Counted from the first letter of the stretch, positions 36,731-46,697 are shown. The stretch is DNA of 64,000 bases from an uncultured Flavobacteriaceae bacterium (GCA_947493175.1 CANLQD010000004.1:248001-312000), one strand, 5' to 3'. Notes: generated from the sequence alone by a model not told the origin. Numbers and translations: made by a program.

Positions 36731-36763
36731 CAAAAATAATCGTAAAAACGAATGGATTCACAA
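36731..36763 (-). promoter_or_regulatory. promoter of the lipoprotein RidA gene
   Basis: On the minus strand TTG (36761-36763), a 22-base spacer, then TATTTTTG (36731-36738). Both elements match the flavobacterial pattern; the leader to the start codon would be about 50 bases. Confidence 0.4.
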
Positions 36764-36896
36764 TTGAAAAACAGAGTAGAACTGTGCTTTACCGGGTATT
36801 TGCGAAATTGAATAAAATTCATTGAAGTGTAAGCTAAGAAGCTTCTTCCTTATTAAAACAGCCCTAAATCTAAAAACCTATTTTCGGTATTCATAA

Positions 36897-37580
36897 CTAC
36901 TGTGCAGGTCGGGAGGTATGGGAAAAAAGATCCGGATACGATTTGTTACTTACAGGCATTCGTAATAGCAATGCTTCCAAAAGTGCCAATAGCCCGTAAT
37001 AAACTACCCCAAAACAGATGGCTACATGCGGAGTGTCAATGAAGATTCCGCCGGAGTCCCCCTTAATTTCAACATATCCCGAGAATTGTAAAAATTCGGG
37101 ATGAAGCCCCCATTCGGGAATGCTGTTCGATCCGATGGCAACAATCATGATAAGAAAAAAATAGATGAGTATCGAAAAAATAGATGCCAATATCGCCCTT
37201 TTCTTAATTCCGGGAGGTACATCGGAGAATGCAAAACGCATGCGATTGAAAATGACCAAAAGGTATACCCAGAGGATGGTGTTGTCTTCAAGGGCGTAGT
37301 TAAAAGCGAGCGCAAAAGTGCCATAAAAAGGAAAAAGTAACCAAAGGGATATTTTACGGGGCACCACCGCCATAAAAACACCTGAATGCACTAGGATAAA
37401 CTCAAAAGCCATTAGAGTGCCGAGGGTGTAAATCGCACTGGCATCCTCTAACGTAGGTGTTCGCCAAAGAGAGTAAAGGCGAAAAGCAATGATGAGATTC
37501 ATCAGTATACCGGCATACTCGAATTGCCGGTCGTATCTTTCTATAATACGAAGACTCTTATGTGACGAAGTATCGCTCAT
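36897..37580 (-). CDS. polytopic membrane protein of unknown function (DUF6498-like)
   Basis: A 227-residue membrane protein with six or so helices. The stretch LMAFEFILVHSGVFMAVVPRK, shown in two parts here as LMAFEFILVHSG and VFMAVVPRK, with Glu and His inside a helix, resembles what I recall of DUF6498, but the family number is from memory. Its start lies inside the end of the upstream GNAT gene (23-base overlap), so the two are almost certainly translated from one message. Function unknown. Confidence 0.7.
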   Translation of the reverse strand: MSDTSSHKSLRIIERYDRQFEYAGILMNLIIAFRLYSLWRTPTLEDASAIYTLGTLMAFEFILVHSGVFMAVVPRKISLWLLFPFYGTFALAFNYALEDNTILWVYLLVIFNRMRFAFSDVPPGIKKRAILASIFSILIYFFLIMIVAIGSNSIPEWGLHPEFLQFSGYVEIKGDSGGIFIDTPHVAICFGVVYYGLLALLEALLLRMPVSNKSYPDLFSHTSRPAQ

Positions 37581-38094
37581 ATAACTCCATATCTAACGGT
37601 TTTTTCGCTGTTGGCGTATATGCCTCAGGTAAAACTTTTTGCCAGCTGTAGCCGCTTTTTTCTGCCACACGTATACTGCCTTGGTTTGTATGATGCACTA
37701 TAATCTTAAGGGTTTGAAAGCCCCATGTACTAGAGGCGTATTCAGAAAAAAGCTGTACCGCTGTTGTCATAAGACCTAGGCCTTCAAAACCCTGATCAAT
37801 ACAATAGGCGAGCTCACCTATCTTTATTTCCCAATCGATATCTTTTAAGATGAGAAGCCCAATAGGCTTTGTCCCAACCTTTTCCCTTAAGACAAAGGTG
37901 AATTCCTTTTTGGTATTTTGCTCCTGTTGTTTTCGTTGTATGAATGCCAAGGAATCGGACACGGTTTTGTTTTGTCGGAGGGTCAAGGGAAAGAACCTTT
38001 GAAAACGTGAGGCGTTTGAAACCATTAGTTTTTGAAGGGAGGGGGCATCGGCCAACCGAAGCGCATCGATATCAAAATGTTCCGTTTGAATCAA
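37558..38094 (-). CDS. GNAT family N-acetyltransferase (RimJ/RimL-like)
   Basis: A 178-residue acetyltransferase of the RimJ/RimL (Acetyltransf_3) type: IDALRLADAPSLQKLMVSN at the start, IGELAYCIDQGFEGLGLMTTA as the acetyl-CoA-binding region and LKIIVHHTNQGSIRVAEKSGY near the end. The start is a TTG at 38094, because an in-frame stop lies a few codons upstream and no ATG is available. It overlaps the next membrane-protein gene by 23 bases. It lies just beyond hemE, and a GNAT beside hemE is common in flavobacteria as I remember it. Substrate unknown. Confidence 0.85.
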   Translation of the reverse strand: MIQTEHFDIDALRLADAPSLQKLMVSNASRFQRFFPLTLRQNKTVSDSLAFIQRKQQEQNTKKEFTFVLREKVGTKPIGLLILKDIDWEIKIGELAYCIDQGFEGLGLMTTAVQLFSEYASSTWGFQTLKIIVHHTNQGSIRVAEKSGYSWQKVLPEAYTPTAKKPLDMELYERYFVT

Positions 38095-38132
38095 GAGTCG
38101 TTCGTATTCGATTCATCAATAAGTGATTAATA

Positions 38133-38140
38133 CAAAATTA
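38133..38140 (-). promoter_or_regulatory. -7 promoter box of the GNAT gene
   Basis: The minus strand reads TAATTTTG, a perfect TAnnTTTG box, 39 bases upstream of the TTG start. It would separate this unit from the hem operon upstream. Confidence 0.35.
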
Positions 38141-38176
38141 AGTCGTTCACGGTAAGAATTCTACTTACTGAATATT

Positions 38177-39202
38177 TTATACCTCATATTCCTTGACTGC
38201 ATCAATAAAAGCCTTTGCATTTTCAACCGGAATGTTCGGTAAGATTCCGTGTCCTAGATTCACGACATATTGGTCTTTGCCAAATTCGTTGATCATTTGC
38301 TTCACCATTTTTTTGATATCCTCGGGAGGGGACAGCAGTCGAGCGGGATCAAAATTACCTTGCAGCGTAATCTTTCCCCCCGTCAAATAGCGCGCATTTC
38401 GGGCAGAGCAGGTCCAATCGACCCCCAGAGCCGCCGCACCTGATTTGGCCATATCATCTAAAGCGAACCAACAACCTTTTCCAAAAACGATAACGGGTGC
38501 CTCGTCTTTTAGGGCATCGATGATTTGCTGAATGTATTGCCATGAAAACTCTTTATAATCAACCGGAGATAGCATACCGCCCCAAGAATCGAAGACTTGT
38601 ACGGCATCGACGCCTGCGGTTACTTTCGCCTTGAGGTAAGCGATGGTCGTGTCCGTAATCCTTTGAAGTAATTCATGGGCAATGGCGGGCCGGGTAAAAC
38701 AGAGTTCCTTGGCCTTGTCAAAACTTTTACTTCCTTGACCCTGCACGCAATAGCATAGAATCGTCCAAGGAGAGCCGGCAAAACCGATAAGGGGCACCTC
38801 GTTGTTCAGTTTTTCTTTGGTAGCTGCAATGGCTTGCATCACATAACCCAACGTATCGTTCACATCGGGCACGATAACACGGTCTAAATCTTGTAGCGTA
38901 CGTATCGGGTTGGGCAGATAAGGCCCAAAATTCGGTTTCATTTGCACCTCGATGTTCATAGCTTGTGGAATGACCAAAATATCGGAAAAGAGAATGGCGG
39001 CGTCCATCCCGAACCTACGAATGGGCTGTACGGTAATCTCAGAGGCCAATTCAGGTGTTTGGCAACGGGTAAAAAAGTCGTATTTCTTTCGAATTTCCAT
39101 AAACTCCGGGAGGTAGCGGCCCGCTTGGCGCATCATCCATACCGGGGGTCTGTCTACGGTTTCCCCTTTCAAGGCTTTCAGGAATAGGTCGTTTTTCAAC
39201 AT
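38177..39202 (-). CDS. hemE: uroporphyrinogen decarboxylase
   Basis: A 341-residue enzyme that removes four carboxyl groups from uroporphyrinogen III to give coproporphyrinogen III. The N-terminal [17 protein letters not shown] signature with its binding Arg residues, the catalytic Asp in FSDILVIP, the GFAGSPWTI segment and the C-terminal [11 protein letters not shown] are intact. The length is standard. It is the third gene of the hemA-hemCD-hemE series, separated from hemCD by about 130 bases, so it may have its own promoter as well. Confidence 0.97.
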   Translation of the reverse strand: MLKNDLFLKALKGETVDRPPVWMMRQAGRYLPEFMEIRKKYDFFTRCQTPELASEITVQPIRRFGMDAAILFSDILVIPQAMNIEVQMKPNFGPYLPNPIRTLQDLDRVIVPDVNDTLGYVMQAIAATKEKLNNEVPLIGFAGSPWTILCYCVQGQGSKSFDKAKELCFTRPAIAHELLQRITDTTIAYLKAKVTAGVDAVQVFDSWGGMLSPVDYKEFSWQYIQQIIDALKDEAPVIVFGKGCWFALDDMAKSGAAALGVDWTCSARNARYLTGGKITLQGNFDPARLLSPPEDIKKMVKQMINEFGKDQYVVNLGHGILPNIPVENAKAFIDAVKEYEV

Positions 39203-39329
39203 AAATCGTATATCATTTTTTTGAACTTGCCCATTGGCGGACAGGGATGGAAAACCATACTCTGTAATTCTATATTTTTGACTGTACTTTATTTCCGCGA
39301 AAATACCTATCGGTGGATTGAGGCGGATG

Positions 39330-40919
39330 TTATTTTGTTGATTTTTTGAACGATTTATTCACTAGATCGATCAAACTTTCCGTGGTCGGAATCTTTGCTA
39401 CCTCCACCTTGGAAAAATGTTTTCGAGCCTCTTTGGCCGTCGTCTCCCCGATACAATAGGCAATTTCATCGGGTCGGTTCTCCAAGAGGTAGCTAGCAAT
39501 GGCAGATGGGCTAAAGAACAACACACCTTTAACGCTATTCGATACTTTTACCGGGCTATGTTTTGTTTTATAGGCCTCGACCTCGTTCACCATGATATTA
39601 TGGTCGCTTAGGATGGTGGGCAAATCGTCCATTCTAAGGTTGCTACAGAAGTAAGTGATATCCAAGCCTTCCATATATTCCACCAAATAGTCGGCTAATT
39701 TTTTTGCATTGCGGGCTACGTGGGTCACCTTGCCGATGCGATTCTCGATCAAGCGCTTGGTCTTTCGACCTACACAGTAGATTTTTTTGAACCGCAGCTG
39801 ATCGGGACTAAAATTGGTCAATAACGACTCCACGGCGTTTTGACTGGTAATGATTACATTTTCAAGGGGTGTTTTTACCACCGAGGGGGCAATACGCGAT
39901 GGACTCACCTTTATGAAGTCCTCCGATTTTACTTTTAAACCTTCCTTAAAAAGCTGCAATTGGTCTTCGGTCAGCTTTTTGGTAGCGAACAGTTGCGCGG
40001 CTACATCGGAACCCAATAGTTCGTTCATAATTCGCTTTCCACCACGGTTCAGGATATGACTTGCACAGAGTTGTCCCAATTCGGTGTGCGAACCCAAGGG
40101 TGCTTTGTACTCGGCCTCTATTTTCTTTTCACCGTTAATCGAAAGCAATACCCCCTTTAAGGTCACTTGCTCTTCCTCATTGATAGTGGCCAGGGCACCG
40201 ATGGGAGCTGTGCAGCCTCCCTCGAGTATGCGTAAAAATTCCCTTTCCAGACCAACACATATCTCAGTAGGCTCATGGTTGAGTTCGGCGCAGGCGGCCC
40301 TTGTAAAATCGTCGTTTTCCATTGCCACGACCATAATGGCTCCCTGAGCGGGTGCTGGAAGCATCCAGGTAAGCCCAATGGTATGTTCGGGCTCTAGCCC
40401 AATTCGTTCGAGGCCCGCTGCCGCAAAAATGGCACCGTTCCAATTGTTTTCTTGTAGCTTTTCGTAACGTCGGTTCACATTGCCCCGCAGGTCTACCACA
40501 CTATGGGTCGGGTATCTGTTCAGCCATTGGGCCTTTCTTCGAAGACTCCCAGTGGCAATAACAGCTTCCCGCTGTGCCAAAAACTCCTGATTGTTTTTAA
40601 AAGCAAGAATATCCAGGTAATTCGCACGCTTTAGAACCGCGGCTTGTACAATACCTTGGGGAAGGGCGGTGGGTACATCCTTCATGCTGTGCACCGCAAT
40701 ATCGATATCCCCATTTAGCATGGCAATATCTAAGGTTTTGGTGAAGATACCGGTAATACCCAGTTCGTATAGGGGCTTGTCGAGTACCAAGTCCCCGGTC
40801 GCTTTAACGGGCACTAACTGGGCTTGGTGCCCCAATGCTTCTAGATGTTCTTTTACGGTATTTGCCTGCCATAGCGCCAACTCACTATCGCGGGTGCCTA
40901 TTCGTATGACTTTGCTCAT
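39330..40919 (-). CDS. hemC: fused hydroxymethylbilane synthase and uroporphyrinogen-III synthase
   Basis: A 529-residue two-domain protein. Residues 1-300 are HemC (porphobilinogen deaminase): [28 protein letters not shown], and Cys236 in [10 protein letters not shown], which carries the dipyrromethane cofactor. Residues about 310-525 are a HemD (uroporphyrinogen-III synthase) domain, poorly conserved as usual, with [12 protein letters not shown] and [14 protein letters not shown] as the paired half-site motifs. The fusion channels hydroxymethylbilane directly to ring closure and is frequent in flavobacteria. The start overlaps the hemA stop (ATGA), so the two are translationally coupled. 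Confidence 0.95.
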   Translation of the reverse strand: MSKVIRIGTRDSELALWQANTVKEHLEALGHQAQLVPVKATGDLVLDKPLYELGITGIFTKTLDIAMLNGDIDIAVHSMKDVPTALPQGIVQAAVLKRANYLDILAFKNNQEFLAQREAVIATGSLRRKAQWLNRYPTHSVVDLRGNVNRRYEKLQENNWNGAIFAAAGLERIGLEPEHTIGLTWMLPAPAQGAIMVVAMENDDFTRAACAELNHEPTEICVGLEREFLRILEGGCTAPIGALATINEEEQVTLKGVLLSINGEKKIEAEYKAPLGSHTELGQLCASHILNRGGKRIMNELLGSDVAAQLFATKKLTEDQLQLFKEGLKVKSEDFIKVSPSRIAPSVVKTPLENVIITSQNAVESLLTNFSPDQLRFKKIYCVGRKTKRLIENRIGKVTHVARNAKKLADYLVEYMEGLDITYFCSNLRMDDLPTILSDHNIMVNEVEAYKTKHSPVKVSNSVKGVLFFSPSAIASYLLENRPDEIAYCIGETTAKEARKHFSKVEVAKIPTTESLIDLVNKSFKKSTK

Positions 40920-42172
40920 TGGGAGTCGATTTCGAGTTGAAAAACTTTTTGGATCAGCTCCAAACTACTGTCGGCATCAACATCGTCTCCCTTTAAATGA
41001 TTGGCGAACTGTTTTGTGATTTTTTGGATGATCCGATTGGAAATAATATCGGCCTGTTGCGCATCGAAATCGGATTGTTTTTTGGATTGGTAGTCCATCT
41101 CCTCATCTTTCATCGTTCGCAACTTCTTTTTCAAGGCCTTGATGACCGGGGCAAACTTTCTTGTTTCGAGCCATTGAATGAAGTCAGATTTCACTTCTTC
41201 GATGATTTCCTCGGCCATTGGGATAAATTTTTTTCTTCGTTCCAAGGTCTCATCGGTCATTTGGGATAGATGGTCTAAATGGATTACGGTTACATTTTCG
41301 AGTTGCGAAACATCGGCTGAAACATTTTTCGGAATGGAAAGGTCCAGTACCAACAAAGGCTTTTTTGAATAGATCAATTCTTTGCAAATGGTCGGGGATT
41401 GCGCCCCAGTGGCCACGATGAGCACATCGGTAGTTCGTATTTCGGTTTGCAAATCACCGTAATCTTTTACAACAAGATTAAATTTGCCTGCGATTTTTTC
41501 CGCCTTATCCTTTGTGCGGTTGATAAGGGTAATATGATTGTTCTTCGTATGCTTGATGAGGTTTTCACAGGTATTTCGGCCTATCTTCCCGGTTCCAAAG
41601 AGTAGAATATTCTTGTCCGAAACGTTGGGGGTGTTTTTCAGGATATATTGTACCGAAGCAAACGCGACCGATGTGGCGCCAGATGAGATTTCAGTCTCGT
41701 TCTTAATACGTTTACTTGCCTGAATGACCGAATTGGTCAAACGCTCTATAAAGGGGTTGGCAATACCAAATCTTTTGGAACGATTAAAACTTCGCTTAAG
41801 TTGACTTATAATCTCAAAATCACCTAAAATTTGGCTGTCCAGCCCCGTGCCCACTCGGAACAAATGGCTGATGGCGTCGTTGTTTTTATATACATAGGCG
41901 ACCTCTTGAAACTCTTCCACGGTGCCCAAGGTATTGTCGCAAAGCAGTTTTATTAATTGAAAGGGGTGTTGGGCAAAACCGTGTAGTTCGGTACGGTTAC
42001 AGGTAGAAGTAACTAAAAGTCCATCGATGCCCTGTTCATTGGCCTGCTGTAAGAGTACATCCATAGAAGCATCGTCCAAACTGAACTTTCCCCGTACTTC
42101 GGCATCGGCTTTTTTGTAATTAAGCCCGACCGTGTAGAACGAGTGATGTCTCGAAATGTGGTAATCCTTCAT
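40916..42172 (-). CDS. hemA: glutamyl-tRNA reductase
   Basis: A 418-residue enzyme reducing glutamyl-tRNA to glutamate-1-semialdehyde, the first committed step of C5-pathway heme synthesis. The catalytic Cys58 lies in STCNRTELHG; the NADPH-binding domain starts at NILLFGTGKIG, and a helical dimerisation domain follows. The ATGA overlap with hemCD shows translational coupling. A TATTTTTG box is 21 bases upstream. An AraC-type gene is divergent, as often seen beside flavobacterial hemA, and may regulate it (inference). Confidence 0.97.
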   Translation of the reverse strand: MKDYHISRHHSFYTVGLNYKKADAEVRGKFSLDDASMDVLLQQANEQGIDGLLVTSTCNRTELHGFAQHPFQLIKLLCDNTLGTVEEFQEVAYVYKNNDAISHLFRVGTGLDSQILGDFEIISQLKRSFNRSKRFGIANPFIERLTNSVIQASKRIKNETEISSGATSVAFASVQYILKNTPNVSDKNILLFGTGKIGRNTCENLIKHTKNNHITLINRTKDKAEKIAGKFNLVVKDYGDLQTEIRTTDVLIVATGAQSPTICKELIYSKKPLLVLDLSIPKNVSADVSQLENVTVIHLDHLSQMTDETLERRKKFIPMAEEIIEEVKSDFIQWLETRKFAPVIKALKKKLRTMKDEEMDYQSKKQSDFDAQQADIISNRIIQKITKQFANHLKGDDVDADSSLELIQKVFQLEIDSQ

Positions 42173-42192
42173 ATGTACCCAACAAACGATTG

Positions 42193-42200
42193 CAAAAATA
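42193..42200 (-). promoter_or_regulatory. -7 promoter box of hemA
   Basis: The minus strand reads TATTTTTG followed by C, 21 bases upstream of the hemA start; the same nine bases are found before hemH. It is the probable promoter of the hemA-hemCD(-hemE) unit. Confidence 0.5.
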
Positions 42201-42375
42201 AGTGCAACATAAGATAAAAAATAACGCTAGAAGAACTTTTAATGCCGTTTCGGGTTTTTTCGCCCCTATTTCGACGTAAAGTAGTGAAAATCGGTTATTT
42301 TTATAGCACGAAAGCGGTTTTCTTAGCGCTCTATTTATAACAATTCTAAATAAAAAAGAAAAAATCAAACCCATT

Positions 42376-43266
42376 ATGGATGTAAAAAGTGTCGCTACAG
42401 GTTCCTTTCAGGAGGTGTTGATCGAGGATGGCTTTTTTGTCTTAAAAATTCAAAATGATTCACCTCATATTCAACGGGTTACCCGAGAAATCGATAGTTC
42501 TTTTATACAGTTTCATTTTTGCTCAAAAGGCCATTCCAAGTTTATATTCAATGAGGGACGCTACGCCTTGGAAGTCAAGGAAGAGAATTCATTACTGCTC
42601 TACAATACGCAGGTAGACCTCCCCCTTAATCTGGAATTATCACCTAACTCTTGGTTGGTCTCCGTCGTAATGACCATTCGTAAATTTCATTCGCTGTTTT
42701 CCAAAGAGGCCGATTACATTCCATTTTTGAGCCCGGAAAACAAGGATAAAAAATACTATTCGCAAGAAGGGTTTAGTCCTGCAATTTCGGTCATACTAAG
42801 CCAGATGATGAATTACAACCTGCATCCGTCGATTAAACCGCTCTATATTAAAGGCAAGGTGTATGAATTAATTGCGCTTTATTTCAACAAAGGTGATGAA
42901 ACCGACATGGAACAGTGTCCTTTTTTGGTCGATGAAGACAATGTAAGGCGCATACGCCAGGCAAAGGAAATCATTATCGCCCGTATGGCGGAACCACCTA
43001 CATTAAGCGAATTATCGGAAGAAATAGGGCTTTCGCTAAAAAAATTGAAAGAGGGTTTTAAGCAAATCTATGGCGAGCCCGTTTTTACCTTTTTGTTTGA
43101 GTATAAGATGGAATATGCCCGCCGTATGCTTGAGTCTGGGCAGTACAATGTGAACGAGGTAGGTCATAAAATCGGCTATAGCACCGCAAGCCACTTCATT
43201 TCTGCCTTTAAAAAGAAATATGGAACGACTCCCAAAAAGTATTTGATGGCCCTCTCGAACGGATAA
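42376..43266 (+). CDS. AraC family transcriptional regulator divergent from hemA
   Basis: A 296-residue regulator with an AraC HTH domain in the last 100 residues (PPTLSELSEEIGLSLKKLKE and YNVNEVGHKIGYSTASHFIS). The N-terminal 190 residues lack an obvious cupin but have the FIQFHFCSKGHSKFIFNEG-type opening seen in PchR-like regulators, which respond to siderophores or iron. The position, back to back with hemA across 200 bases, suggests control of heme synthesis or iron balance; this is inference from context and the PchR-like look. Confidence 0.87.
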   Translation: MDVKSVATGSFQEVLIEDGFFVLKIQNDSPHIQRVTREIDSSFIQFHFCSKGHSKFIFNEGRYALEVKEENSLLLYNTQVDLPLNLELSPNSWLVSVVMTIRKFHSLFSKEADYIPFLSPENKDKKYYSQEGFSPAISVILSQMMNYNLHPSIKPLYIKGKVYELIALYFNKGDETDMEQCPFLVDEDNVRRIRQAKEIIIARMAEPPTLSELSEEIGLSLKKLKEGFKQIYGEPVFTFLFEYKMEYARRMLESGQYNVNEVGHKIGYSTASHFISAFKKKYGTTPKKYLMALSNG

Positions 43267-43351
43267 TTTTAAGTTGCCAGCATACGAAAACAGACTGCTT
43301 TAGGGTTATTCTTATGGATAGTTGCGCTAATTGCACCGTAAAGCATGCCAC

Positions 43352-44140
43352 ATGCACATTCTTAAGAAAGGAATTCCGATTTTTATAGCCATCATACTGT
43401 ATGTCGGATGTTCGGAAGAAACAGCAACAGTGATCAAGGACGACGAGGAAGCGGTCGATGATGATTCCGCGGATGAAGAATCAGGAATGGACAGCGTATT
43501 CGTTTTTACAAAGACTGAAGGATTTAGACATGGATCTATCGATAAAGCCTATGAAACCTTGGTAGATTTGGGAAAAGACCACCATTTTGAGCTGGAACGA
43601 ACAGAGAACTCGACGGATTTCAATCCTGAAAATTTAAAGAAATATCAGTTGGTGGTGTTCTTGAATACTACCGGAAATGTTCTTAACGAAGAACAGCAAA
43701 CCGCTTTTGAGGACTATATACAATCTGGCGGAAGTTTTATGGGCATCCATTCCGCTACCGATACGGAATATGAGTGGCCTTGGTATGGCGAATTGGTCGG
43801 AGCGTATTTCAACGGTCACCCCAATATACAGGAGGCTCGCATTCAGGTGCTGGTAGATAATCATCCCAGTACTACACATTTACCGAATGTATGGGAACGA
43901 AGAGACGAATGGTACAATTTTAGGGAAATCAATCCGAACATCAACGTACTGCTCAATTTGGATGAAAGTAGCTATAATGGTGGCACCAATGGAGACAACC
44001 ACCCGATTGCATGGTACCATGAATATGATGGCGGACGCTCTTTCTACACGGCCGCCGGCCATACAGAGGCATCTTATGATGAAGCCGATTTCAAACAACA
44101 TCTGTTAGGGGGCATCAAGTATTGTCTAGATAGCAAATAG
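43352..44140 (+). CDS. ThuA domain lipoprotein
   Basis: A 262-residue protein from ATG 43352; an earlier in-frame TTG (43331) is less likely. The N terminus is a lipoprotein-type signal (LYVGC, Cys20), followed by an acidic linker of about 25 residues. The rest is a ThuA domain, a glutamine-amidotransferase-like fold: VFVFTKTEGFRHGSIDKAYE at the start, MGIHSATDTEYEWPWY in the middle and PIAWYHEYDGGRSFYTAAGH near the end. ThuA proteins occur in trehalose and other sugar catabolic loci of Bacteroidota; the reaction is not established for this group. Confidence 0.88.
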   Translation: MHILKKGIPIFIAIILYVGCSEETATVIKDDEEAVDDDSADEESGMDSVFVFTKTEGFRHGSIDKAYETLVDLGKDHHFELERTENSTDFNPENLKKYQLVVFLNTTGNVLNEEQQTAFEDYIQSGGSFMGIHSATDTEYEWPWYGELVGAYFNGHPNIQEARIQVLVDNHPSTTHLPNVWERRDEWYNFREINPNINVLLNLDESSYNGGTNGDNHPIAWYHEYDGGRSFYTAAGHTEASYDEADFKQHLLGGIKYCLDSK

Positions 44141-44170
44141 AAGAGGCCTTCTTTTCACTAGATGATTTCC

Positions 44171-45016
44171 TTAGAGGGGCCTTGCCACCATAATACCTGT
44201 ATTCTTTTTGATTCCTTTCAGATAGTCGGCCAATGGAAGCTTGGAAACCTCTACTTGCATAGAACCGGTCGAGGCATGTAATAGATGAATGCGCCCATCT
44301 GCTTCTCGAGTGGCGATACCGGTATGGGTCACATCGAGTCCGTCTATCGAAGTGGTCAATGCAATAATATCACCGGTTTGAATCAAATGCTCGTTGGCTT
44401 CGATGTGCTCCTGGGGCAAGACACAAAGAATCTGATTATTCAAATAGTTTTCTGAAGCCTGTATGCGTTGGTAATTTTCGTCATCCTCTTTCAAAAATGG
44501 ATACAGCTCTCGGTGGGTACTCATGAAATTGATTTCCTTTTTGATCTGGGTGCCGCCAATTTCCGCCGTGATATCTCTTAAAAGTCCTTTTGCCTCATTA
44601 TTTGCAATCCATTCCGAAAAATAGTGTAACCGGGATGGGTAGCCATCCAATTTACCATCTTTATATCGAATATGCTCTAAGGTTTGGGTGAACGAATTGA
44701 AGTCGGCCTTTCCATTTTTCAATAGTGTGCTAAAGACCAATACGTTTTCGACATAGGTCGTGCAATCCAAACCGTGTAGATTAATTACTAATGATTCGGT
44801 TTCGCCCACTTCCAAAGTTTTGGCGACATACGGAGTTCCTAAAAAGGTTTTTCCCACGGAAACCATAGTGGTGCCAAAATCGTCTTCGAGCAAACCGTCG
44901 ATTTCGATGGTTTTGTCTTCGAAGGCTTGTTTGTCCTTCATAGAACAAACGACCTCTTGAGCGCTACTTATGGGGGTGCAGAGCAAGCCAACAAGTAACA
45001 GTAGAATGTATTTCAT
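44171..45016 (-). CDS. DUF1460 family exported amidase-like protein (NlpC/P60 relative)
   Basis: A 281-residue protein from the ATG at 45016; a GTG directly before it is also possible. A signal peptide (about 1-20) precedes a DUF1460 domain: LGTPYVAKTLEVG, then LVINLHGLDCTTYVENVL with the catalytic-type Cys, a long helical insert, and a late His in DVTHTGIATREADG. DUF1460 proteins have the NlpC/P60-like cysteine amidase fold and are thought to cleave cell-wall peptides as N-acetylmuramoyl-alanine amidase-like enzymes. A TAnnTTTG box lies 20 bases upstream. Confidence 0.88.
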   Translation of the reverse strand: MKYILLLLVGLLCTPISSAQEVVCSMKDKQAFEDKTIEIDGLLEDDFGTTMVSVGKTFLGTPYVAKTLEVGETESLVINLHGLDCTTYVENVLVFSTLLKNGKADFNSFTQTLEHIRYKDGKLDGYPSRLHYFSEWIANNEAKGLLRDITAEIGGTQIKKEINFMSTHRELYPFLKEDDENYQRIQASENYLNNQILCVLPQEHIEANEHLIQTGDIIALTTSIDGLDVTHTGIATREADGRIHLLHASTGSMQVEVSKLPLADYLKGIKKNTGIMVARPL

Positions 45017-45035
45017 CACAAATTCGATTTCATTT

Positions 45036-45043
45036 CAAAACTA
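45036..45043 (-). promoter_or_regulatory. -7 promoter box of the DUF1460 gene
   Basis: The minus strand reads TAGTTTTG, a perfect TAnnTTTG box, 20 bases upstream of the ATG at 45016. Motif-only call. Confidence 0.4.
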
Positions 45044-45353
45044 CTAAATTTTGTGGTGAGGCGATGATTTGCAAGTGGCTGTTTTACGTAAAAAGAAAGG
45101 GTGTAAAATATACTTCGTAACAAAATCAGGTTTTTTGATACTCATAAAACGAACAGTTCACCGATAACTGTTTTTACACCTCGGTTTTTTTGCCGAAATT
45201 GGAACTCCTAAAGAACCTTGGTTCTATTTTACTCGATAATCGGGATTTATATGCCTCTACGCTTGCGTTGAAATTGGATGTTAAATTTTCTTTTAATGTC
45301 TAATGGGCTTGCCTCGAGGTAGTTTACTAACACCTAAAACGAAAAACCATACT
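45044..45353. other. upstream region of the AAA+ gene cluster
   Basis: About 310 bases between the divergent DUF1460 gene and the first cluster gene. No protein-like frame. Near 45225-45300 there are T-rich stretches (CTATTTTACTCG, TTAAATTTTCTTTTAATG) that could hold the cluster promoter, but no perfect TTG/TAnnTTTG pair is present. Confidence 0.4.
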
Positions 45354-46697
45354 ATGGCAGATGATTTTGATTTATTAGAGACCGAATCCAACTCCAAACA
45401 AGAAAAAGTTGATGTTAATTGGGGAAAGGCGGTCGACCAAATGAAGTCTAAACTAGCCCAAGAAGACGATCCCGAGGTTCGTCAGAAAATATTGAATGCC
45501 ACGCTGGACGATGTGGTCGGCATGGCAGAACAAGACCGTTCTACCCTGTTGGATGCCATTAAGGATTTAACCGACTATCAAGATGAAGTCGGCATTATCT
45601 TTGAAAAATTCTCGACGCTGAATGCGGCAGAGCAAAAAGTAATCGACGATGCACAGAAAGCATTGGACCGTGCCAAACTAGCTTTGGAAGATGCCGAGAG
45701 TGTTAAGGACAATTGGTGGAACAACCTTTGGGGTCGCAAGGCAAAGATTAAAAGAAAACAATCAGAACTGGATGCTGCCCAAAAAGTGAGAGATGGTGCT
45801 GATATGAAGGCCAAAGCCATGTTCCAGGAACGCATCGAATCGGCAGACGTACAAACACTCTTAAACGAACTCTCTTACAAGAGCCAAGCCGCGGTCGGCC
45901 GTCTAAAGAATCGAGAAGTAGAGATCAAAGAGGTTGAAGACAAGTTGCAGGTGGCCATTGTCGAGGCCAGTAAAAACCATACCAAGGCCCTTGAAAAGAA
46001 AAAAGAGACCGAAGATAAGTTAGAAGCACAGTACGCCTTACTGAAACAGGCGCGACAGGCATTGGAAGAAATCTCGGATAAACAATCGACCGAGTACTCC
46101 GAAGCTATTGGGAAAGTAACAGAGATCGAACAAAAGGTCGAGGAACTCGAAGGACTCAAAAATGCATATACCACCTTGGCTGCCAGTAAGGATAGTTTTG
46201 TGCATAAGCATAACTTGACCATTAAGGTTTTGACCTCCTTACGTAGCAATTTACAATCCCATCGGGCCAAGCTGAAAAGTGACACCGATGAGCGGTTAAA
46301 ATACTACGATGGCTATATCGTGGCACTGAAAGCCCGAACAGATCAAGAATTCGCAGCCATTTTGGAGCATTTGGGAGTAAAGACCGATGAACATATCGGC
46401 CAGACGTTGGCGGCCATGCACACTGCCAGTGCCAAAGCGCGGCAAGACATGATGGACAATATTCCCGTACATGAAAAAGTGATGCAGGGGGTCTATTCCA
46501 GCTATGCGGAATCGCTACAAGAAATACGGGTCAAAGATGCGGAGATACAGAAGAATTTCGCTGATCGTTACGGCATTGATATGAAAGAAATTTTTGAGGA
46601 ATACTACGCAAGTGATGGCAATGCCCCTTCAGACGGAAGCGGTGATGATACGCCTGTACCACCTAAGCCGTCCGTTGAAGATGATTTGTTGAGTTAA
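45354..46697 (+). CDS. acidic all-helical coiled-coil protein, first gene of the AAA+ cluster
   Basis: A 447-residue cytoplasmic protein; I use the ATG at 45354 because the 17 in-frame codons before it are not protein-like. It has no signal or membrane segment. Residues about 85-300 are rich in Glu/Lys/Ala heptads (AQKALDRAKLALEDAESVKD, TEIEQKVEELEGLKN), long coiled coils, interrupted by a Trp-rich patch (NWWNNLWGRKAKIK). The C terminus is a disordered acidic tail ending PSVEDDLLS. The look is similar to TelA-type toxic-anion-resistance proteins or to proteins loosely named microtubule-binding, but no defining motif is seen. Function unknown; probably a structural part or substrate adaptor of the cluster. 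Confidence 0.8.
   Translation: MADDFDLLETESNSKQEKVDVNWGKAVDQMKSKLAQEDDPEVRQKILNATLDDVVGMAEQDRSTLLDAIKDLTDYQDEVGIIFEKFSTLNAAEQKVIDDAQKALDRAKLALEDAESVKDNWWNNLWGRKAKIKRKQSELDAAQKVRDGADMKAKAMFQERIESADVQTLLNELSYKSQAAVGRLKNREVEIKEVEDKLQVAIVEASKNHTKALEKKKETEDKLEAQYALLKQARQALEEISDKQSTEYSEAIGKVTEIEQKVEELEGLKNAYTTLAASKDSFVHKHNLTIKVLTSLRSNLQSHRAKLKSDTDERLKYYDGYIVALKARTDQEFAAILEHLGVKTDEHIGQTLAAMHTASAKARQDMMDNIPVHEKVMQGVYSSYAESLQEIRVKDAEIQKNFADRYGIDMKEIFEEYYASDGNAPSDGSGDDTPVPPKPSVEDDLLS

Noticed and set aside
45020..45302. Mobile-element or prophage boundary before the AAA+ cluster
   Set aside because: No integrase, tRNA, direct repeats or change in base composition that I can see; the cluster looks like native chromosome.
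45354..46697. Calling the coiled-coil protein TelA (tellurite/toxic anion resistance)
   Set aside because: Only the general helical, charged composition matches; no TelA motif could be placed and no ter genes are adjacent.
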